Origin: Intrasporangium calvum DSM 43043 | GTDB taxonomy: Bacteria; Actinomycetota; Actinomycetes; Actinomycetales; Dermatophilaceae | Direction: 5' to 3' | Assembly (NCBI RefSeq): GCF_000184685.1 | Contig: NC_014830.1 | Coordinates: 2,232,001 to 2,296,000, forward strand | DNA: 64,000 nucleotides | Part shown: positions 35,206-44,375 of the stretch, one piece after another | Position numbering within the stretch: the stretch's first letter is position 1 | Layout: the number at the start of each line of letters is the position of its first letter | The notes under the pieces: generated by a model | What the model saw: the letters and a program-made list of their open reading frames with translations, nothing else | What the model was told of the DNA's origin: nothing | The model's database searches: none | Translations under genes and position numbers: made by a program

Positions 35206-35865
35206 ATGCGTTTCGTGCACCTCGGCCTGGCCCCCGACTTCGTCGACTACGAGCAGGCGTGGGAGATCCAGCGTCAGACGCACGCCAAGGTCGTCGCGGG
35301 TGAGGAGCCCGACACCGTCTACCTGCTGGAGCACGCGCCGGTCTACACGGCCGGCAAGCGGACCGAGCCGCAGGAGCGGCCCAAGGACGGCACGCCCGTC
35401 GTCGACGTCGACCGCGGCGGCAAGATCACCTGGCACGGCCCGGGTCAGATCACCGGCTATCCCATCGTGCGTCTGCCTGCCCCGATCGACGTCGTCGGCT
35501 ACGTCCGCGCGCTCGAGGAGATGATGATCCGGGTCTGTGCCGACTTCGGCGTCGAGGCGGGCCGGGTCGAGGGCGAGAGCGGCACGTGGATCGCCGCCGA
35601 CGACCGCGGGCCCCGACGCAAGATCGGCGCGATCGGCATCCGGGTGAGCCGACAGGTGGCGATGCACGGCTTCGCGTTCAACTGCAACCCCGACCTGTCG
35701 TGGGGCGAGGTCATCATCCCGTGCGGCATCGTCGGCGCCGGCGTGACGTCGCTGTCCGTCGAGGTGGGTCGCGATGTCCCGGTGCCGGAGGTCCTCCCGC
35801 ACGTCGAGCAGCACCTCGGCGAGATCATCCCCGCGCTCCAGCCGAACCGGCGCGTCCTCGCCTGA
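35206..35865 (+). CDS. lipB: Lipoyl(octanoyl) transferase
   Basis: 219 residues. Motifs: [62 protein letters not shown] (catalytic Lys) and [15 protein letters not shown] (catalytic Cys, about 177). It moves octanoate from acyl carrier protein to lipoyl domains of E2 and GcvH; LipA then adds sulfur. Normally adjacent to lipA, but here an ABC transporter pair lies between them. Leaderless ATG. Confidence 0.97.
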   Translation: MRFVHLGLAPDFVDYEQAWEIQRQTHAKVVAGEEPDTVYLLEHAPVYTAGKRTEPQERPKDGTPVVDVDRGGKITWHGPGQITGYPIVRLPAPIDVVGYVRALEEMMIRVCADFGVEAGRVEGESGTWIAADDRGPRRKIGAIGIRVSRQVAMHGFAFNCNPDLSWGEVIIPCGIVGAGVTSLSVEVGRDVPVPEVLPHVEQHLGEIIPALQPNRRVLA

Positions 35866-35944
35866 CCGCGGAGACCCCGAGCCACTAGGGTGAGCTGACC
35901 GCGCGGACGTCACCGCACGGCCGGGAACGTGATCAGGGGGTTTC

Positions 35945-36910
35945 ATGGACGTCGCTGTCCAGACGGTGAACCTGCGTAAGAGCTACCTCGGCCGGGGAGG
36001 GCGCCGCGTCGCCGTCCAGGGCCTGACGATGACCGTTCCCGCCGGCGGCGTGCACGGCTTCCTCGGACCGAACGGGTCGGGCAAGACGACCACGATCCGG
36101 ATGCTGCTCGGACTGATCCGGCCGGACTCCGGCACCGCGCAGGTCTTCGGCCGCAGCGTCCCGAAGGAGCTGCCCGCCGTCATCGACCGGGTCGGCGCCA
36201 TCGTGGAGTCACCCAAGTTCTTTCCCGCCTTCACGGGCCGTCAGAACCTCCGGCTCCTCGCCGACGCCATCGGCACTCCGCGCCACCGGATCGACGAGGT
36301 CCTCGAGACCACCCACCTGGGCGACCGCGGCCGGGACCGTTATGCCGGTTACTCCCTCGGCATGAAGCAGCGCCTCGCCATCGCCGCGACCCTGCTCAAG
36401 GACCCTGAGCTGCTCATCTTCGACGAGCCGACCAACGGCCTCGACCCTGCCGGCATCCGCGAGGTGCGCGACACGATGCGCAGCCTCGGCGAGAGCGGCC
36501 GGACCGTTCTCGTCAGCTCGCACATCCTCGCCGAGATGGAGCAGGTGGCCGACACGGTGACGATCATCGGCCACGGCCGAACCCTGGCCGAGGGCGCCGT
36601 CGCCGACATCCTCGGCGGCGCGGGGGCACCCCAGGTCCGGGTGACCGTGTCATCCCCGGCCCAGGCTGAGGACGTGCTCACGACGGCGGGCCTGCGGGTC
36701 AGCCGCGACGACACCCATCTCGTCGTGTCGGGTGCCGACGACCCGGCGGAGATCACCCGCCTGCTCGCCGGTCACGCCCTCTACGTCAGCGAGCTGACGC
36801 CGATCAGGCCCGACCTCGAGTCGGCCTTCCTGCTCCTGACCTCCGACGAGGGCCTCGGCTCGGACGCCGACCGACAAGCCGGCGGACTCGCGGCGGGAGG
36901 CGCCGCATGA
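35945..36910 (+). CDS. ABC transporter ATP-binding protein
   Basis: 321 residues: Walker A GFLGPNGSGKTTTIRML, signature YSLGMKQRLAIAATLL, Walker B ELLIFDEPTNGLDPAG, H-loop VLVSSHIL, and a C-terminal DrrA-like extension (about 225-321). It pairs with the permease gene by a 4-base ATGA overlap, giving an exporter of the multidrug/bacitracin-resistance type; cargo unknown. GGGGG precedes the ATG. Inserted between lipB and lipA. Confidence 0.92.
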   Translation: MDVAVQTVNLRKSYLGRGGRRVAVQGLTMTVPAGGVHGFLGPNGSGKTTTIRMLLGLIRPDSGTAQVFGRSVPKELPAVIDRVGAIVESPKFFPAFTGRQNLRLLADAIGTPRHRIDEVLETTHLGDRGRDRYAGYSLGMKQRLAIAATLLKDPELLIFDEPTNGLDPAGIREVRDTMRSLGESGRTVLVSSHILAEMEQVADTVTIIGHGRTLAEGAVADILGGAGAPQVRVTVSSPAQAEDVLTTAGLRVSRDDTHLVVSGADDPAEITRLLAGHALYVSELTPIRPDLESAFLLLTSDEGLGSDADRQAGGLAAGGAA

Positions 36911-38007
36911 GCCACACCCTCATCACCCCGCAGTCAGACTCGAAGTCGCACGTCCGGCCCAAGGGGACCTCGTTCGTCGGCCTTGTCGGCGTCGAGCTGC
37001 GCCGCCTCTGGTGGCGCCGACTCACCAAGGCCGTGCTCGTGGCCCTGGTGGCCATCACCGGGCTGATGGTCTACAACGCCTACAACGCGAGCAACCCCGA
37101 GACCCTGGCCCAGCGCCTCGACGAGTACCAACGCGTGGTCGCCGACATGGAGCAGCAGAAGAAGGAGATCGAGGCGAACCAGCCGACGATGATCGCCGAG
37201 TGCCGGGCCGCCGAGGCGGCCGAGCGCGAGCGGACCGGGGAGTCGTCGATCGACTTCGGGTGCGACCAGATCGGGGTGTTCCAGACCCCGACGATGGAGG
37301 AGATGGGGATCACGCTGCCCGTCGCCGATGCGATCACCGCTGAGCTCGCCCCCTATGCGGCCTTCGTGTACGCCTTCCTCGTGCTCCTGCTCATGGGCAG
37401 CTTCGTGGCCGCGGAGTTCTCGACCGGGGCGCTCGGCAACTGGCTCACCTTCAAACCCCAGCGAGTCCGGGTCGCGCTGAGCAAGCTGGCCGCAGCCGGG
37501 GTGGGCACCGCGCTGCTGGCCGCGCTCGGCCTCGCCCTGCTGGTCCTCGGGGCCCGGATGGTCGCCACGGTCAACCGCCCCGGAGCCGACCTGAAGCTGC
37601 CGGCCCCGCCACCGCTGGAGGACTCGCTGCCCGAGCTGCTCCTGCGCGTCGTCGCGGTGGCGGTGGGGGCGGCCCTGTTCGGAGCCGCACTGGCGCTGCT
37701 CGTGCGGCACACCGCCGGGTTGGTCGGGATGCTCCTCGGCTACCTCGTCGTCGTGGAGTTCATCGCCGTCAACGCCCTCTTCGGCGGGCGGCTGAACCCA
37801 TGGGCCATCACCCCGAACATCCAGGCCTTCCTCAACAAGGGCTACACCTACATGGCGGAGGCCTGCTCCGGCGTCGGCGGGCAGCTCTCGTGCACCTACC
37901 GCGAACAGGCGGTCAGCTACACGCACGGCTGGGTCTACCTGCTCGTCCTCGTGCTCGCCACCGCCACGGCAGCGGTGCTCGTGTTCCGGCGGCGCGACGT
38001 CACCTGA
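36907..38007 (+). CDS. ABC transporter permease
   Basis: 366 residues. A first transmembrane helix (about 36-58), then a large extracellular loop to about 145 with a coiled-coil-like stretch (LDEYQRVVADMEQQKKEIEANQ) and two cysteines, then about five helices to the C-terminus. This is the ABC-2 permease layout with an enlarged first loop. ATGA overlap with the ATPase gene. Substrate not inferable; export of a lipid, peptide or drug is typical for the family. Confidence 0.88.
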   Translation: MSHTLITPQSDSKSHVRPKGTSFVGLVGVELRRLWWRRLTKAVLVALVAITGLMVYNAYNASNPETLAQRLDEYQRVVADMEQQKKEIEANQPTMIAECRAAEAAERERTGESSIDFGCDQIGVFQTPTMEEMGITLPVADAITAELAPYAAFVYAFLVLLLMGSFVAAEFSTGALGNWLTFKPQRVRVALSKLAAAGVGTALLAALGLALLVLGARMVATVNRPGADLKLPAPPPLEDSLPELLLRVVAVAVGAALFGAALALLVRHTAGLVGMLLGYLVVVEFIAVNALFGGRLNPWAITPNIQAFLNKGYTYMAEACSGVGGQLSCTYREQAVSYTHGWVYLLVLVLATATAAVLVFRRRDVT

Positions 38008-38103
38008 GCCCGGGGGACGAGTTTCGGCTGGGGGGAGGGCGCGGCGTAGGCTGCTGTGAGCCCGGGCACCCCGGGCATCCGTGCCCCCAGTGAAGGAGCC
38101 GCC

Positions 38104-39129
38104 GTGACTGTCGCACCTGACGGTCGTCGCCTGCTGCGCGTCGAGGCGCGCAACGCCGAGACCCCCATCGAGCGCAAGCCGTCGTGGATCCGCACGACCG
38201 CCAAGATGGGGCCGGAGTTCACGTCGATGCACTCGATGGTCAAGAGCGAGGGCCTGCACACGGTGTGCCAGGAGGCCGCGTGCCCCAACATCTTCGAGTG
38301 CTGGGAGGACCGCGAGGCGACGTTCCTCATCGGGGGCGACGTCTGCACCCGCCGGTGTGACTTCTGCGACATCGCCACGGGTCGGCCGCAGGCGCTCGAC
38401 CTCGACGAGCCGCGGCGGGTGGCGGAGTCGGTCCGCCAGATGGGCCTGCGGTACTCGACGGTCACCGGCGTGGCCCGCGACGACCAGCCGGACGGCGCTG
38501 CATCCCTCTACGCGGAGACGATCCGCCAGATCCACCTGCTCAACCCCAACACCGGCGTCGAGATCCTGCCGCCGGACTTCGGGGCCAAGCCGGAGCTCGT
38601 CGGCCAGGTGTTCGACGCCCGTCCGGAGGTCTTCGCGCACAACCTCGAGACGGTGCCGCGCATCTTCAAGCGGATCCGTCCGGCGTTCACCTACGAGAAG
38701 TCCCTCACGGTGCTCACCATGGCCCGCGAGGCCGGCCTGGTCACGAAGTCGAACCTCATCCTCGGAATGGGTGAGACCGACTCCGAGATCGAGTCTGCGA
38801 TCCGTGACCTGCACGACGCCGGTTGCGACATCCTCACGATCACCCAGTACCTCCGTCCCTCGAAGCTGCACCACCCGATCGACCGCTGGGTCAAGCCCGA
38901 GGAGTTCGTCCACTGGTCCGACGTGGCAACGGACCTCGGCTTCAAGGGCGTCATGGCCGGTCCGCTGGTCCGCTCGTCCTACCGCGCGGGGCGCCTCTGG
39001 GCGACGGCGATGCGCAAGTGGGGCCGGCCCATCCCCGAGCACCTGTCGCACCTGGCCGAGGCCGCCGAGTCCCCTGCGCGCCAGGAAGCGGCGTCATTGG
39101 TGGCTCGGGCCGGCAGCGCCGTATCCTGA
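38104..39129 (+). CDS. lipA: Lipoyl synthase
   Basis: 341 residues, radical SAM enzyme. N-terminal auxiliary cluster cysteines in [26 protein letters not shown], the radical SAM cluster CTRRCDFCD, and the C-terminal RSSYRAG serine ligand. It inserts two sulfurs into octanoyl groups to make lipoate for E2 and GcvH. GTG 38104 follows GAAGGAG. Auxiliary cluster repair would depend on Fe-S carriers such as the HesB-type protein of this window. Confidence 0.97.
   Translation: MTVAPDGRRLLRVEARNAETPIERKPSWIRTTAKMGPEFTSMHSMVKSEGLHTVCQEAACPNIFECWEDREATFLIGGDVCTRRCDFCDIATGRPQALDLDEPRRVAESVRQMGLRYSTVTGVARDDQPDGAASLYAETIRQIHLLNPNTGVEILPPDFGAKPELVGQVFDARPEVFAHNLETVPRIFKRIRPAFTYEKSLTVLTMAREAGLVTKSNLILGMGETDSEIESAIRDLHDAGCDILTITQYLRPSKLHHPIDRWVKPEEFVHWSDVATDLGFKGVMAGPLVRSSYRAGRLWATAMRKWGRPIPEHLSHLAEAAESPARQEAASLVARAGSAVS
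39122..39127 (+). promoter_or_regulatory. -10 element, leaderless promoter
   Basis: TATCCT overlaps the lipA stop and ends 7 bases before the ATG at 39135. Confidence 0.5.
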
Positions 39130-39134
39130 TCCGC

Positions 39135-39878
39135 ATGGCACGCAACAAGGACGGCGACGCACAGGCGCCCAAAGAGAAGAAGCAGGGACGCCTGTCCCAG
39201 ATCCTCGACGTCTACCGGATCACGAAGCGGCAGGACCCCCTCGTCGGGTGGTACATGCTGCTCGCCTTCCTGGTGACCTTCGGCGCCATCTTCGTCATCG
39301 GCCTGCTGCTCAACCTCGGCGTGGTCTTGGTCTGGATCTTCGCCATCTTCGGCGTCATGACCGGCATCCTCGTGGCGACCATCGTCATGAGCCGGCGGGC
39401 GGAGGCCGCCGCCTACCGTCAGATCGAGGGCCAGACGGGCGCTGCGGGCGCAGCGCTGACGTCGATCCGCCGTGGGTGGTACACCGACCGCGAGCCGGTC
39501 GCCGCGGACGTGGCCCGGCCGGGCGACTTCACCTCGGCCGCCGTGGTCTACCGGGCGCTCGGCCGGCCCGGTGTCGTGCTCATCGGCGAGGGGCCGACCG
39601 GACGCGTCCAGAAGCTGCTCGTCGCCGAGAAGAAACGGGTCGAGCGGGTGGCGCCCGGAGTTCCCGTCATCCTCATGCGGGTCGGTGCGGGCGAGGACGA
39701 GGTCCCGATCCGCAAGCTCGCCAACAAGGTCCAGCGACTCAAGCCGTCGATCACGAAGGACGAGATGGCCGTCGTCAACAAGCGTCTCAAGGCGCTGGGC
39801 GGGATGAAGGCGCCCCTGCCCAAGGGCATCGACCCCACCCGCGCCCGCATGGACCGCAAGGCCCTCCGCGGCAAGTGA
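39135..39878 (+). CDS. DUF4191 membrane protein
   Basis: 247 residues: basic N-terminus with DVYRITKRQDPLVGWYML, two membrane helices (about 41-65 and 68-88), then a cytoplasmic domain (EAAAYRQIEGQTGAAGAALTSIRRGWYTDREPVAADV ... VVYRALGRPGVVLIGEGP). This is the actinobacterial DUF4191 family (Rv2219 type) that follows lipA in many genomes. Function unknown. Confidence 0.92.
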   Translation: MARNKDGDAQAPKEKKQGRLSQILDVYRITKRQDPLVGWYMLLAFLVTFGAIFVIGLLLNLGVVLVWIFAIFGVMTGILVATIVMSRRAEAAAYRQIEGQTGAAGAALTSIRRGWYTDREPVAADVARPGDFTSAAVVYRALGRPGVVLIGEGPTGRVQKLLVAEKKRVERVAPGVPVILMRVGAGEDEVPIRKLANKVQRLKPSITKDEMAVVNKRLKALGGMKAPLPKGIDPTRARMDRKALRGK

Positions 39879-39914
39879 GCCACCCGCACCGGGAAAGGTG
39901 CTCCCTGCCCGAGG

Positions 39915-40397
39915 TCAGCGGACGCGGACGATGACGGTGTTGGGCACCTTGTCGTGCAGGCCCCGCCCGTCCCGGTCCCAGATCACCGCAGGGATCGCCA
40001 GGCACAGCAGGACCGTCCGAACCAACGCCTGGGCCGGGGTCGCTCGACCTCCGGCGACGCTACGGACCTGAAGGCCCATGATCCGGTGGCCGATCGTCGT
40101 CCCGATCGTGCCCACCAGCAGGACGTTCATCACCGCGAAGATGCCCAGGACGATGAAGCTCTGCGTCCCGGTCGCGGCGTGCTCCGAGAACGGGAGCGGC
40201 ACCTGGAACAGGCCATGGGCGATCAGGAGCGCGACGACCCAGTCGATGACGAGCCCGACGAACCGGCGGCCGAACCGGGCGACGGAGCCCGGGCCGTGCT
40301 GGGCGAGCCCCAGCCGCTGACCGGGCCACTCTCCCGTGCCTTGCGTCCTGGAGCTGGGCCCCTCGAGCCACGAGCCGACGTCCTTGCGGTCCACCAC
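39915..40397 (-). CDS. RDD-family membrane protein
   Basis: 160 residues. About four hydrophobic segments: RRFVGLVIDWVVALLIAHGLF with the Arg...Asp pair of the RDD motif, a second at about 90-115, GTTIGHRIMGLQVRSV, and ALVRTVLLCLAIPAVIWDRDGRGLHDK with the final Asp. Role unknown; in actinobacteria it lies between the DUF4191 gene and glnA. GTG start, leaderless -10 element at 40404-40409. It converges with the DUF4191 gene. Confidence 0.9.
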   Translation of the reverse strand: MVDRKDVGSWLEGPSSRTQGTGEWPGQRLGLAQHGPGSVARFGRRFVGLVIDWVVALLIAHGLFQVPLPFSEHAATGTQSFIVLGIFAVMNVLLVGTIGTTIGHRIMGLQVRSVAGGRATPAQALVRTVLLCLAIPAVIWDRDGRGLHDKVPNTVIVRVR

Positions 40398-40403
40398 GAC
40401 GCC

Positions 40404-40409
40404 AGCCTA
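40404..40409 (-). promoter_or_regulatory. -10 element, leaderless promoter of the RDD gene
   Basis: TAGGCT (minus strand) ends 6 bases before the GTG at 40397. Confidence 0.5.
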
Positions 40410-40427
40410 ACGACCCGTGCGGAACCC

Positions 40428-40443
40428 AGCCCAGCGGCATCCG
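40428..40443 (-). repeat. Dispersed repeat copy (one mismatch)
   Basis: AGCCCAGCGGCATCCG, 15 of 16 matches, in the RDD-glnA intergenic region, upstream of the GlnR-like box. Confidence 0.65.
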
Positions 40444-40501
40444 ACCGCCAGTCGGAGCGGTGGGGGGCGCCCCAGGGGGCCCTGTCCCCCGGGCTGGTGC
40501 G

Positions 40502-40539
40502 TTAACACGCGGGAAACATCGAGGTCATGGACGGGAAAT
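40502..40539 (+). promoter_or_regulatory. GlnR-type operator upstream of glnA
   Basis: TTAAC-n6-GAAAC-n6-GTCAT-n6-GAAAT with all three 6-base spacers exact; the published GlnR consensus is gTnAc-n6-GaAAc repeated. A TAnnnT -10 candidate (TACTGT) follows at 40550-40555. It indicates nitrogen control of glnA. Confidence 0.75.
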
Positions 40540-40658
40540 CGGGCACCGCTACTGTCATCCTCGACAGCACGGGGCCGTCGCTCGATCATCACTGCGCCTT
40601 GAACTCATCACGTCGCGGATGACCGGCGTGGCGACCTCGCCCCACATCAGGAGGTTGG

Positions 40659-42083
40659 ATGTTCAGCTCAGCTGACGAGGTCCTCGCGTACATCAAGGAC
40701 GAGGACGTCAAGTTCGTCGACATTCGGTTCTGCGATCTGCCCGGTGTCATGCAGCACTTCAACGTGCCGGCTGAGTCGGTCGATGAGGACTTCTTCACCG
40801 TCGGCCAGATGTTCGACGGGTCGTCGATCCGTGGCTTCCAGGCGATCCACGAGTCGGACATGAAGCTCGTCCCGGACCCGGCCACGGCCTTCATCGACCC
40901 CTACCGCGCCGAGAAGACGCTCGTCATGAACTTCTCGATCCTCGACCCCTTCACGGACGAGCGCTACAGCCGCGACCCACGCAACATCGCCGTCAAGGCC
41001 GAGGAGTACCTCAAGTCGACCGGCATCGCCGACACCGCCTTCTTCGGTGCGGAGGCCGAGTTCTACGTCTTCGACGACGTCCGCTTCGAGACGAAGGCCA
41101 ACGCCGGCTACTACTACCTCGACTCGATCGAGGCGGCGTGGAACAGCGGGCGTGAGGAGGAGGGCGGCAACAAGGGCTACAAGACCCGGTTCAAGGGCGG
41201 CTACTTCCCCGTCTCCCCCGTCGACCACTTCGCCGACCTGCGCGACCAGATGTGCCTCGAGATGAAAGCGGTCGGCCTGAACGTCGAGCGCAGCCACCAC
41301 GAGGTGGGCACGGCCGGCCAGATGGAGATCAACTACCGCTTCAACACGCTCCTTCACTCGGGCGACGACCTGATGAAGTTCAAGTACGTCATCAAGAACT
41401 CCGCTTGGCGGCAGGGCCACACGGCGACGTTCATGCCCAAGCCGATCTTCGGCGACAACGGCTCCGGGATGCACACCCACCAGTCGCTCTGGAAGGACGG
41501 CGAACCCCTCTTCTACGACGAGCGCGGCTACGGCGGCCTGTCGGACCTCGCGCGCTGGTACATCGGTGGCCTGCTCAAGCACGCCCCCTCGCTGCTCGCG
41601 TTCACCAACCCGACGATCAACAGCTACCACCGGCTGGTCCCGGGCTACGAGGCGCCGGTCAACCTGGTCTACTCGGCGCGGAACCGCTCGGCCTGCGTCC
41701 GGATCCCCGTCACGGGCACGTCCCCCAAGGCCAAGCGCATCGAGTTCCGCGTGCCCGACCCGTCGGCCAACCCCTACCTGTGCTTCGCGGCCCAGCTGAT
41801 GGCCGGCCTCGACGGGATCAAGAACCGCATCGAGCCGCCCGAGCCGATCGACAAGGACCTCTACGAGCTGCCCCCGGAGGAGCACGCGGCGATCGAGCAG
41901 GTCCCGGGCTCGCTGCCCGAGGTCCTGAACGCCCTCGAAGCCGACCACGACTACCTCCTCGAAGGCGGCGTCTTCACGGAGGACCTCATCGAGGCGTGGA
42001 TCGAGTACAAGCGCAAGAACGAGATCGACCCGATCCGCTTCCGGCCGCACCCGCACGAGTTTGAGATGTACTACGACCTCTGA
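40659..42083 (+). CDS. glnA: Glutamine synthetase, type I (GlnA1)
   Basis: 474 residues. Forms glutamine from glutamate, ammonia and ATP. Motifs: [61 protein letters not shown], and the adenylylation loop [11 protein letters not shown] with Tyr about 402, the target of the GlnE protein encoded downstream. AGGAGG precedes the ATG. A GlnR-like box is upstream and a long terminator hairpin downstream. Confidence 0.98.
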   Translation: MFSSADEVLAYIKDEDVKFVDIRFCDLPGVMQHFNVPAESVDEDFFTVGQMFDGSSIRGFQAIHESDMKLVPDPATAFIDPYRAEKTLVMNFSILDPFTDERYSRDPRNIAVKAEEYLKSTGIADTAFFGAEAEFYVFDDVRFETKANAGYYYLDSIEAAWNSGREEEGGNKGYKTRFKGGYFPVSPVDHFADLRDQMCLEMKAVGLNVERSHHEVGTAGQMEINYRFNTLLHSGDDLMKFKYVIKNSAWRQGHTATFMPKPIFGDNGSGMHTHQSLWKDGEPLFYDERGYGGLSDLARWYIGGLLKHAPSLLAFTNPTINSYHRLVPGYEAPVNLVYSARNRSACVRIPVTGTSPKAKRIEFRVPDPSANPYLCFAAQLMAGLDGIKNRIEPPEPIDKDLYELPPEEHAAIEQVPGSLPEVLNALEADHDYLLEGGVFTEDLIEAWIEYKRKNEIDPIRFRPHPHEFEMYYDL

Positions 42084-42110
42084 CGGCCAGGCACCCGGCC
42101 AAAACCCATA

Positions 42111-42159
42111 GCTCAACGGCCCGCACTCACGTCTCCGACGTGGGCGCGGGCCGTTGAGC
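42111..42159 (+). terminator. glnA terminator
   Basis: A perfect 14-bp stem (GCTCAACGGCCCGC with GCGGGCCGTTGAGC) and an inner 6-bp stem CACGTC-TCC-GACGTG, 28 bases after the glnA stop. A dispersed repeat copy follows at once. Confidence 0.85.
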
Positions 42160-42164
42160 GAGGT

Positions 42165-42180
42165 CGTATGCCGCTGAGCT
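42165..42180 (+). repeat. Dispersed repeat copy
   Basis: CGTATGCCGCTGAGCT just downstream of the glnA terminator. Confidence 0.75.
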
Positions 42181-42192
42181 GGGAGCCCTTGG

Positions 42193-42198
42193 TAGGCT
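42193..42198 (+). promoter_or_regulatory. -10 element, leaderless promoter
   Basis: TAGGCT ends 7 bases before the GTG at 42206. Confidence 0.5.
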
Positions 42199-42205
42199 CC
42201 CGTCA

Positions 42206-42925
42206 GTGCCGAGCTCCCTCCGCAATCCCGTTTTCGACGAGCTCTTCGACGCTGCAGTTCCCCACGTGCTGAGTGGAACCCATCACCGGGACGCACCTCC
42301 GGTCGACGGCGGGCGGTGGCCCGTCACCGTCGTGGCGCGCCCACCGAGCCCGGTCCGGGACGTCCTCGAGGAGCTGATGCGGGACGGGCTCACCGCGGCG
42401 GGGGGCGGGCACTTCGTGACGGGTCGCGCGGACTCCGTCCACCTGACGGTCCGCGCGTTGGAGCCGTACCGCGAGGCTGCCTCTCCCACGGACGAGATCG
42501 TGCCGCGGTGGCGGGCCGCCATCGAGCGGGCCGGTGCTGCGACTGCTCCCCTGGGGTTCACCGTCACGGGACTGACGTTGAGCCGCGTCGGGGTGATGGC
42601 CCAGGTCGAGCCACGGGACGCCGCGGCCTGGCAGTTCATGGACCGGTTGCGCGCTGAGCTCGGTGACCTGTCGTGGTTCGAGGACCAAGGGATCGGGCGG
42701 CGCACCATCTGGTACGCCACCCTGATCCACTTCGCCGCAGACCTGGCCGACCCAGCCGGCCTCGTCGACTGGGTCAGCGCCCGGCGGACCCTCGACCCGA
42801 TCGACTTCGCCGTCGGCGAAGTGGAGCTCGTCCGGTCCCGTTACGTCACCGGGGGTGGGCCGGGCCGTGCGGGCGACCGGCTGATGCGCCCCGAGAGCTG
42901 GTTCACTGTTCCTTTCGGCGGCTGA
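42206..42925 (+). CDS. Hypothetical protein, possibly 2H phosphoesterase-like
   Basis: 239 residues, not confidently recognised. SVHLTVRALEPY near residue 80 looks like the first HxT motif of the 2H phosphoesterase/2'-5' RNA ligase fold, and WYATLIHFAADL near residue 170 could hold the second, but the second lacks a clean HxT. The protein has alternating strands and helices, no membrane segment and normal codon use. GTG start with leaderless -10 element. Followed directly by a relic of a VOC gene. Confidence 0.65.
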   Translation: MPSSLRNPVFDELFDAAVPHVLSGTHHRDAPPVDGGRWPVTVVARPPSPVRDVLEELMRDGLTAAGGGHFVTGRADSVHLTVRALEPYREAASPTDEIVPRWRAAIERAGAATAPLGFTVTGLTLSRVGVMAQVEPRDAAAWQFMDRLRAELGDLSWFEDQGIGRRTIWYATLIHFAADLADPAGLVDWVSARRTLDPIDFAVGEVELVRSRYVTGGGPGRAGDRLMRPESWFTVPFGG

Positions 42926-42932
42926 CGCCCCA

Positions 42933-43025
42933 CACTGGCTCGACCGCACGGACGACGAGGGGGAGGAGCCGCTCTGCGTCCTCGCGGACCCGTCCGGCCA
43001 CCCGTTCTGCATCCTCGTCGCGTGA
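42933..43025 (+). pseudogene. C-terminal remnant of a VOC (glyoxalase-fold) protein gene
   Basis: The frame from 42933 to the TGA at 43023 reads HWLDRTDDEGEEPLCVLADPSGHPFCILVA. VLADPSGHPFC is the typical C-terminal strand motif of VOC-superfamily proteins. No start or upstream domain remains; the preceding bases belong to the end of the upstream gene in another frame. It is a decayed gene fragment. Confidence 0.7.
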
Positions 43026-43071
43026 GACCGTGCCCCGGCCCGAGCGCGGCTCAGGGCGCGAGCGCGAGCCC

Positions 43072-43087
43072 GCTCAGCGGCATACGG
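43072..43087 (-). repeat. Dispersed repeat copy
   Basis: GCTCAGCGGCATACGG between the VOC relic and the MFS gene end. Confidence 0.75.
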
Positions 43088-43097
43088 CCACGTGGGC

Positions 43098-44375
43098 TCA
43101 GGCAGCCCGGGAGGGACGCGAGGGCGCATAGGCCTGCTCGACCGTCGCGCTCACGCGTTGGTGGGGCCACCTCAGCCCGAGCGCTCCGATGAGGCCGAGG
43201 CACACCGCTGCGCAGATCGTGACGCCGAGATGGGGGTTCTTGGTGTACTGGCCCACCCAGCCGGCGGCCAGGTAGCTCGCGCCCGCGGCGAGGACGGAGA
43301 TGGACCCGGCGAGACTGAAGATCCGTCCCCTCATCTCCGGGGCGGTCGCCAGCGCGAACGTTGCCTGCAGCGGGATCATGAACGCCTGGAGCAGGCCGCT
43401 GGCGAAGAAGATGGCGACGAGCACCGGGAGCGGTGGCTTCAGTGCTGTGGCCAGGAGCGGCACCGGCATGGCAAGGGCCAGCGGCACGATGGAGGAGTTC
43501 TGTCGGTGCACGTCGAGCCGGCCGATCACGACGATGCCGACGACCGCTCCGACGATGGGAGTGGCCATGAGCACGCCGCCCCAGCCGTTGTCGCCGGCGA
43601 TGGGGATCGCGAGCGCCTCCGGTGCGGCGATGCCCAGGCTGGCCACGGCGCTCAGGGCGATCAGCCGCGCGAGGACGGGGTGGCGGGCGAGGTCGCCGGC
43701 GGCGTCACCGAGATCACGGATGAACCCTCGAACGCCCTTGCCTCGGTCGCCCCGCACCGGCCTCAGCTGCACGACGACGAGAATGACGACAGCGGCCACG
43801 AGGAAGGTGCCGAGGTCGATGAGCAGGCCGACCTGGGGCCCGACGAGCGCCACGAGCCCGCCTCCCAGAGCCAGACCGAGCGCCTGGTTCACCTGCTCCG
43901 ACATGGCGCTGAGCGCCACAGCGCGGGCATAGAGAGGCCGGTCGTGCTCGAACAGGTCGGTGACCAGGACGAGGTTCGACGCGCTCGCGGCGCCCCCGAT
44001 GAGCTCGAGCACGAAGAGCGAGGCGAAGAGCCACCCAAGCGGCGCGGCGGTCGTCACGAGCCAGAGGAGGGCCAGCACACTGACTGCGCGCGCCGCGTGG
44101 CTGGCAACGAGCACGTGCTTGTAGCGGAAGCGGTCGACGACCGGGCCGAGCAGGCTGCGACCCAGGAAGGTGGGTACGAAGCTGATCGCGAGCGTCGTCG
44201 CCGTTGCCAACGGGGATCTCGTCTGCTCGAAGACGACGGCCGCGATGGTGACGCGAGCGACGTAGTCGCCCCACATCGACAGGGCGTTGGCCAGGAAGAC
44301 CGGCAGGTATCTCGGGACTCGCAGGAGGTCCGCGTAAGAGACGACGCGGCCTGGAGCACCCCTGCGCTGGTTCAC
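43098..44375 (-). CDS. MFS transporter
   Basis: 425 residues with 12 hydrophobic segments. The start LLRVPRYLPVFLANALSMWGDYVARVTIAAVVFEQTRSPLATATTLA and the A-loop VVDRFRYKHVLVASHAARA fit the MFS_3/enterobactin-exporter-like group. Probably an efflux pump; substrate unknown. It overlaps the glnE stop by 4 bases yet also has its own TAGCGT -10 element within the glnE end. It is an insertion between glnA and glnE, which are often close neighbours. Confidence 0.9.
   Translation of the reverse strand: MNQRRGAPGRVVSYADLLRVPRYLPVFLANALSMWGDYVARVTIAAVVFEQTRSPLATATTLAISFVPTFLGRSLLGPVVDRFRYKHVLVASHAARAVSVLALLWLVTTAAPLGWLFASLFVLELIGGAASASNLVLVTDLFEHDRPLYARAVALSAMSEQVNQALGLALGGGLVALVGPQVGLLIDLGTFLVAAVVILVVVQLRPVRGDRGKGVRGFIRDLGDAAGDLARHPVLARLIALSAVASLGIAAPEALAIPIAGDNGWGGVLMATPIVGAVVGIVVIGRLDVHRQNSSIVPLALAMPVPLLATALKPPLPVLVAIFFASGLLQAFMIPLQATFALATAPEMRGRIFSLAGSISVLAAGASYLAAGWVGQYTKNPHLGVTICAAVCLGLIGALGLRWPHQRVSATVEQAYAPSRPSRAA

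Noticed and set aside
36934-39051. 705-codon minus-strand frame opposite the ABC permease and lipA
   Set aside because: Shadow frame with no family features; lipA is unambiguous on the other strand.
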